This document shows positions 31,046 to 31,962 of a DNA stretch of 31,962 bases, in pieces. How positions within the stretch are numbered: position 1 is the first letter of the stretch; every line of letters starts with the position of its first letter. Below the pieces are notes generated by a model that was given only the letters and a program-made list of their open reading frames with translations, was not told where the DNA came from and ran no database searches. The DNA is from Phoronis australis (Eukaryota > Phoronida > Phoronidae). The DNA lies in assembly GCA_002633005.1 (NCBI GenBank), contig NMRA01000117.1:904776-936737 (forward strand). The letters are read 5' to 3'. Position numbers and translations under genes: made by a program.

Positions 31046-31962
31046 AACAACCTCAGTGCCATTTGCACAACACGTAAAATTACAGCCACCAGCTGTACAC
31101 GCTTATAAATGTCATAGCCACATTATAGAAATACAACTCATGCTAAGCATTATACCAACCTCCCAGACATAATTTCTTTCCAGTCTTGGCATCACACGTG
31201 TAGTGTCCCTGGCTGTCATCTCTCGCCTTACAGAACGTACCACAGTCTGTACCGTAATAGTCAGGGTCACAGAACGTCAAAAACTGTACGCTTAACCTAC
31301 GATAGAACGACAAGTAGAATATTAAATCTTTACAAAATACAGAGTTTAATCGAAATGCTCTTCCCCAAATGTCCACGGGCGGTTACTAATTAAGATAACC
31401 TCAGCTGTCGGGGGAGGTACGTTGTTCATACCCGTCGTAGTCCCTGAGTGCAGGCACGGGGTTTATTTGTCAGTAATACGTATTTAGATAGTGCTCTTCT
31501 CAGAGCCACGTCAGAGGTATGGGCATGTGTCAAAAAGACAGCACTTGAAGTACCTTCAGTTATCAGTTATTGTTGCTGTGGTTAGTCATTGTTCAAGCTG
31601 CTAAGCCTGCCTTCCGCAATAAAACTAACTTATGAGTTGGGCGACTAAATGTTATAAGACGGCCTCAGCTTGTTTTCTATTCGAATAAGGTTGATTTCTG
31701 GCGTGGTAGAATTGAGAGTCGGCTTGAAATTAGGCTCAATAAATTGGCTTTCATGGCGCCTAGCAGATGATCTCAAGCATCGACGAACTGTCAATTCTTT
31801 ACAGGAGCACAGAAATTAGCTCTTATCTGAACTAGGAAGAAGTTGAGACCAGTTTTGTAATGTAAAGTGGTCTAATGTAAACAAGGCAAATCAAAACTTC
31901 TTAACGCACGGAAATCATTCCCCGATGTTGCCTCTTCTTCTGGTTCCCACAAAAATAGTCCA
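31046..31962. repeat. right arm of large inverted duplication
   Basis: Reverse-complement copy of 9304-10222, reaching the window end. It contains the gene B DSL exon. The left limit is near 31046, where the similarity to the other arm ends at the base pair equivalent of 10222. Confidence 0.9.
31160..31296 (-). CDS. gene B, DSL-domain exon (Delta/Serrate/Jagged-type)
   Basis: It encodes the same domain as 9971-10107. The residue before the final Gly is Gly in place of Arg (CLGG for CLRG). All five DSL cysteines of the exon, the YYG, FC and RDD..GHYTC motifs are present, and the Gln before GHY is shared. The acceptor is ttctatcgtag and the donor G|GTTGGT. It fits in phase to the EGF exon at 23203 (about 8 kb intron) and equally to the truncated EGF copy at 25526. 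Exons 5' of it (signal peptide, MNNL) would lie beyond the window's right end. Confidence 0.8.

Noticed and set aside
1-31962. CRISPR array or prokaryotic operon
   Set aside because: No evenly spaced identical repeats with unique spacers, no bacterial gene layout, and the genes are spliced.

Overview
This is an invertebrate metazoan genomic window. Its genes are intron-split, it is AT-rich, and it carries decayed non-LTR and Gypsy retroelements, TIR-bounded miniature elements and a tRNA-derived SINE. Nothing looks bacterial. A mollusc or another lophotrochozoan is my best guess, but no feature proves the phylum.

The main content is a convergent, inverted pair of DSL/EGF-repeat genes of the Delta/Serrate/Jagged (Notch-ligand) type. 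Gene A (+) has a DSL exon (9971-10107) and one very large exon with 23 EGF repeats (11535-14191). It ends in a stop codon followed by poly(A) signals, with no membrane anchor. Gene B (-) has the matching DSL exon (31160-31296) and a giant exon with 16 EGF repeats plus a Ser/Thr-rich stalk (20437-23203). Two further exons (19658-19817 and 19397-19494) give a SEA-like juxtamembrane region and a transmembrane helix. DSL-exon surroundings of about 0.92 kb are near-identical inverted copies (9304-10222 and 31046-31962). EGF repeats 1-6/7 are also near-identical between the genes, then the arrays diverge abruptly. Inside the large intron of gene B lies a third, truncated copy of the EGF exon (24763-25526), broken by a repeat element. 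The 5' exons (signal peptide, MNNL region) are not identified.

Other regions: 1-3300 is non-coding, with a degenerate ~19-bp minisatellite (1100-1570), an array of short hairpins with compensating stem changes (1991-2279), a strong G-quadruplex motif (2596-2612) and a 403-bp TIR element (2738-3140). A 5'-truncated, decayed LINE occupies about 3340-6390 on the minus strand. 6391-9303 is non-coding with small palindromes. A Gypsy integrase fragment (10974-11488) sits in the gene A intron, directly against the duplicated EGF block. 14192-19177 is the spacer between the convergent genes. 26611-31045 is intronic sequence of gene B with a few palindromes and a relic of the TIR element.

As inference: B would be a membrane-tethered DSL ligand and A a secreted paralogue sharing its DSL domain and first EGF repeats, so A could compete with or modulate B. 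Both DSL domains have Gln where Jagged1 has the Notch-contacting Phe207. Gene B also has N-glycosylation sequons overlapping the O-fucose site in most of its EGF repeats.
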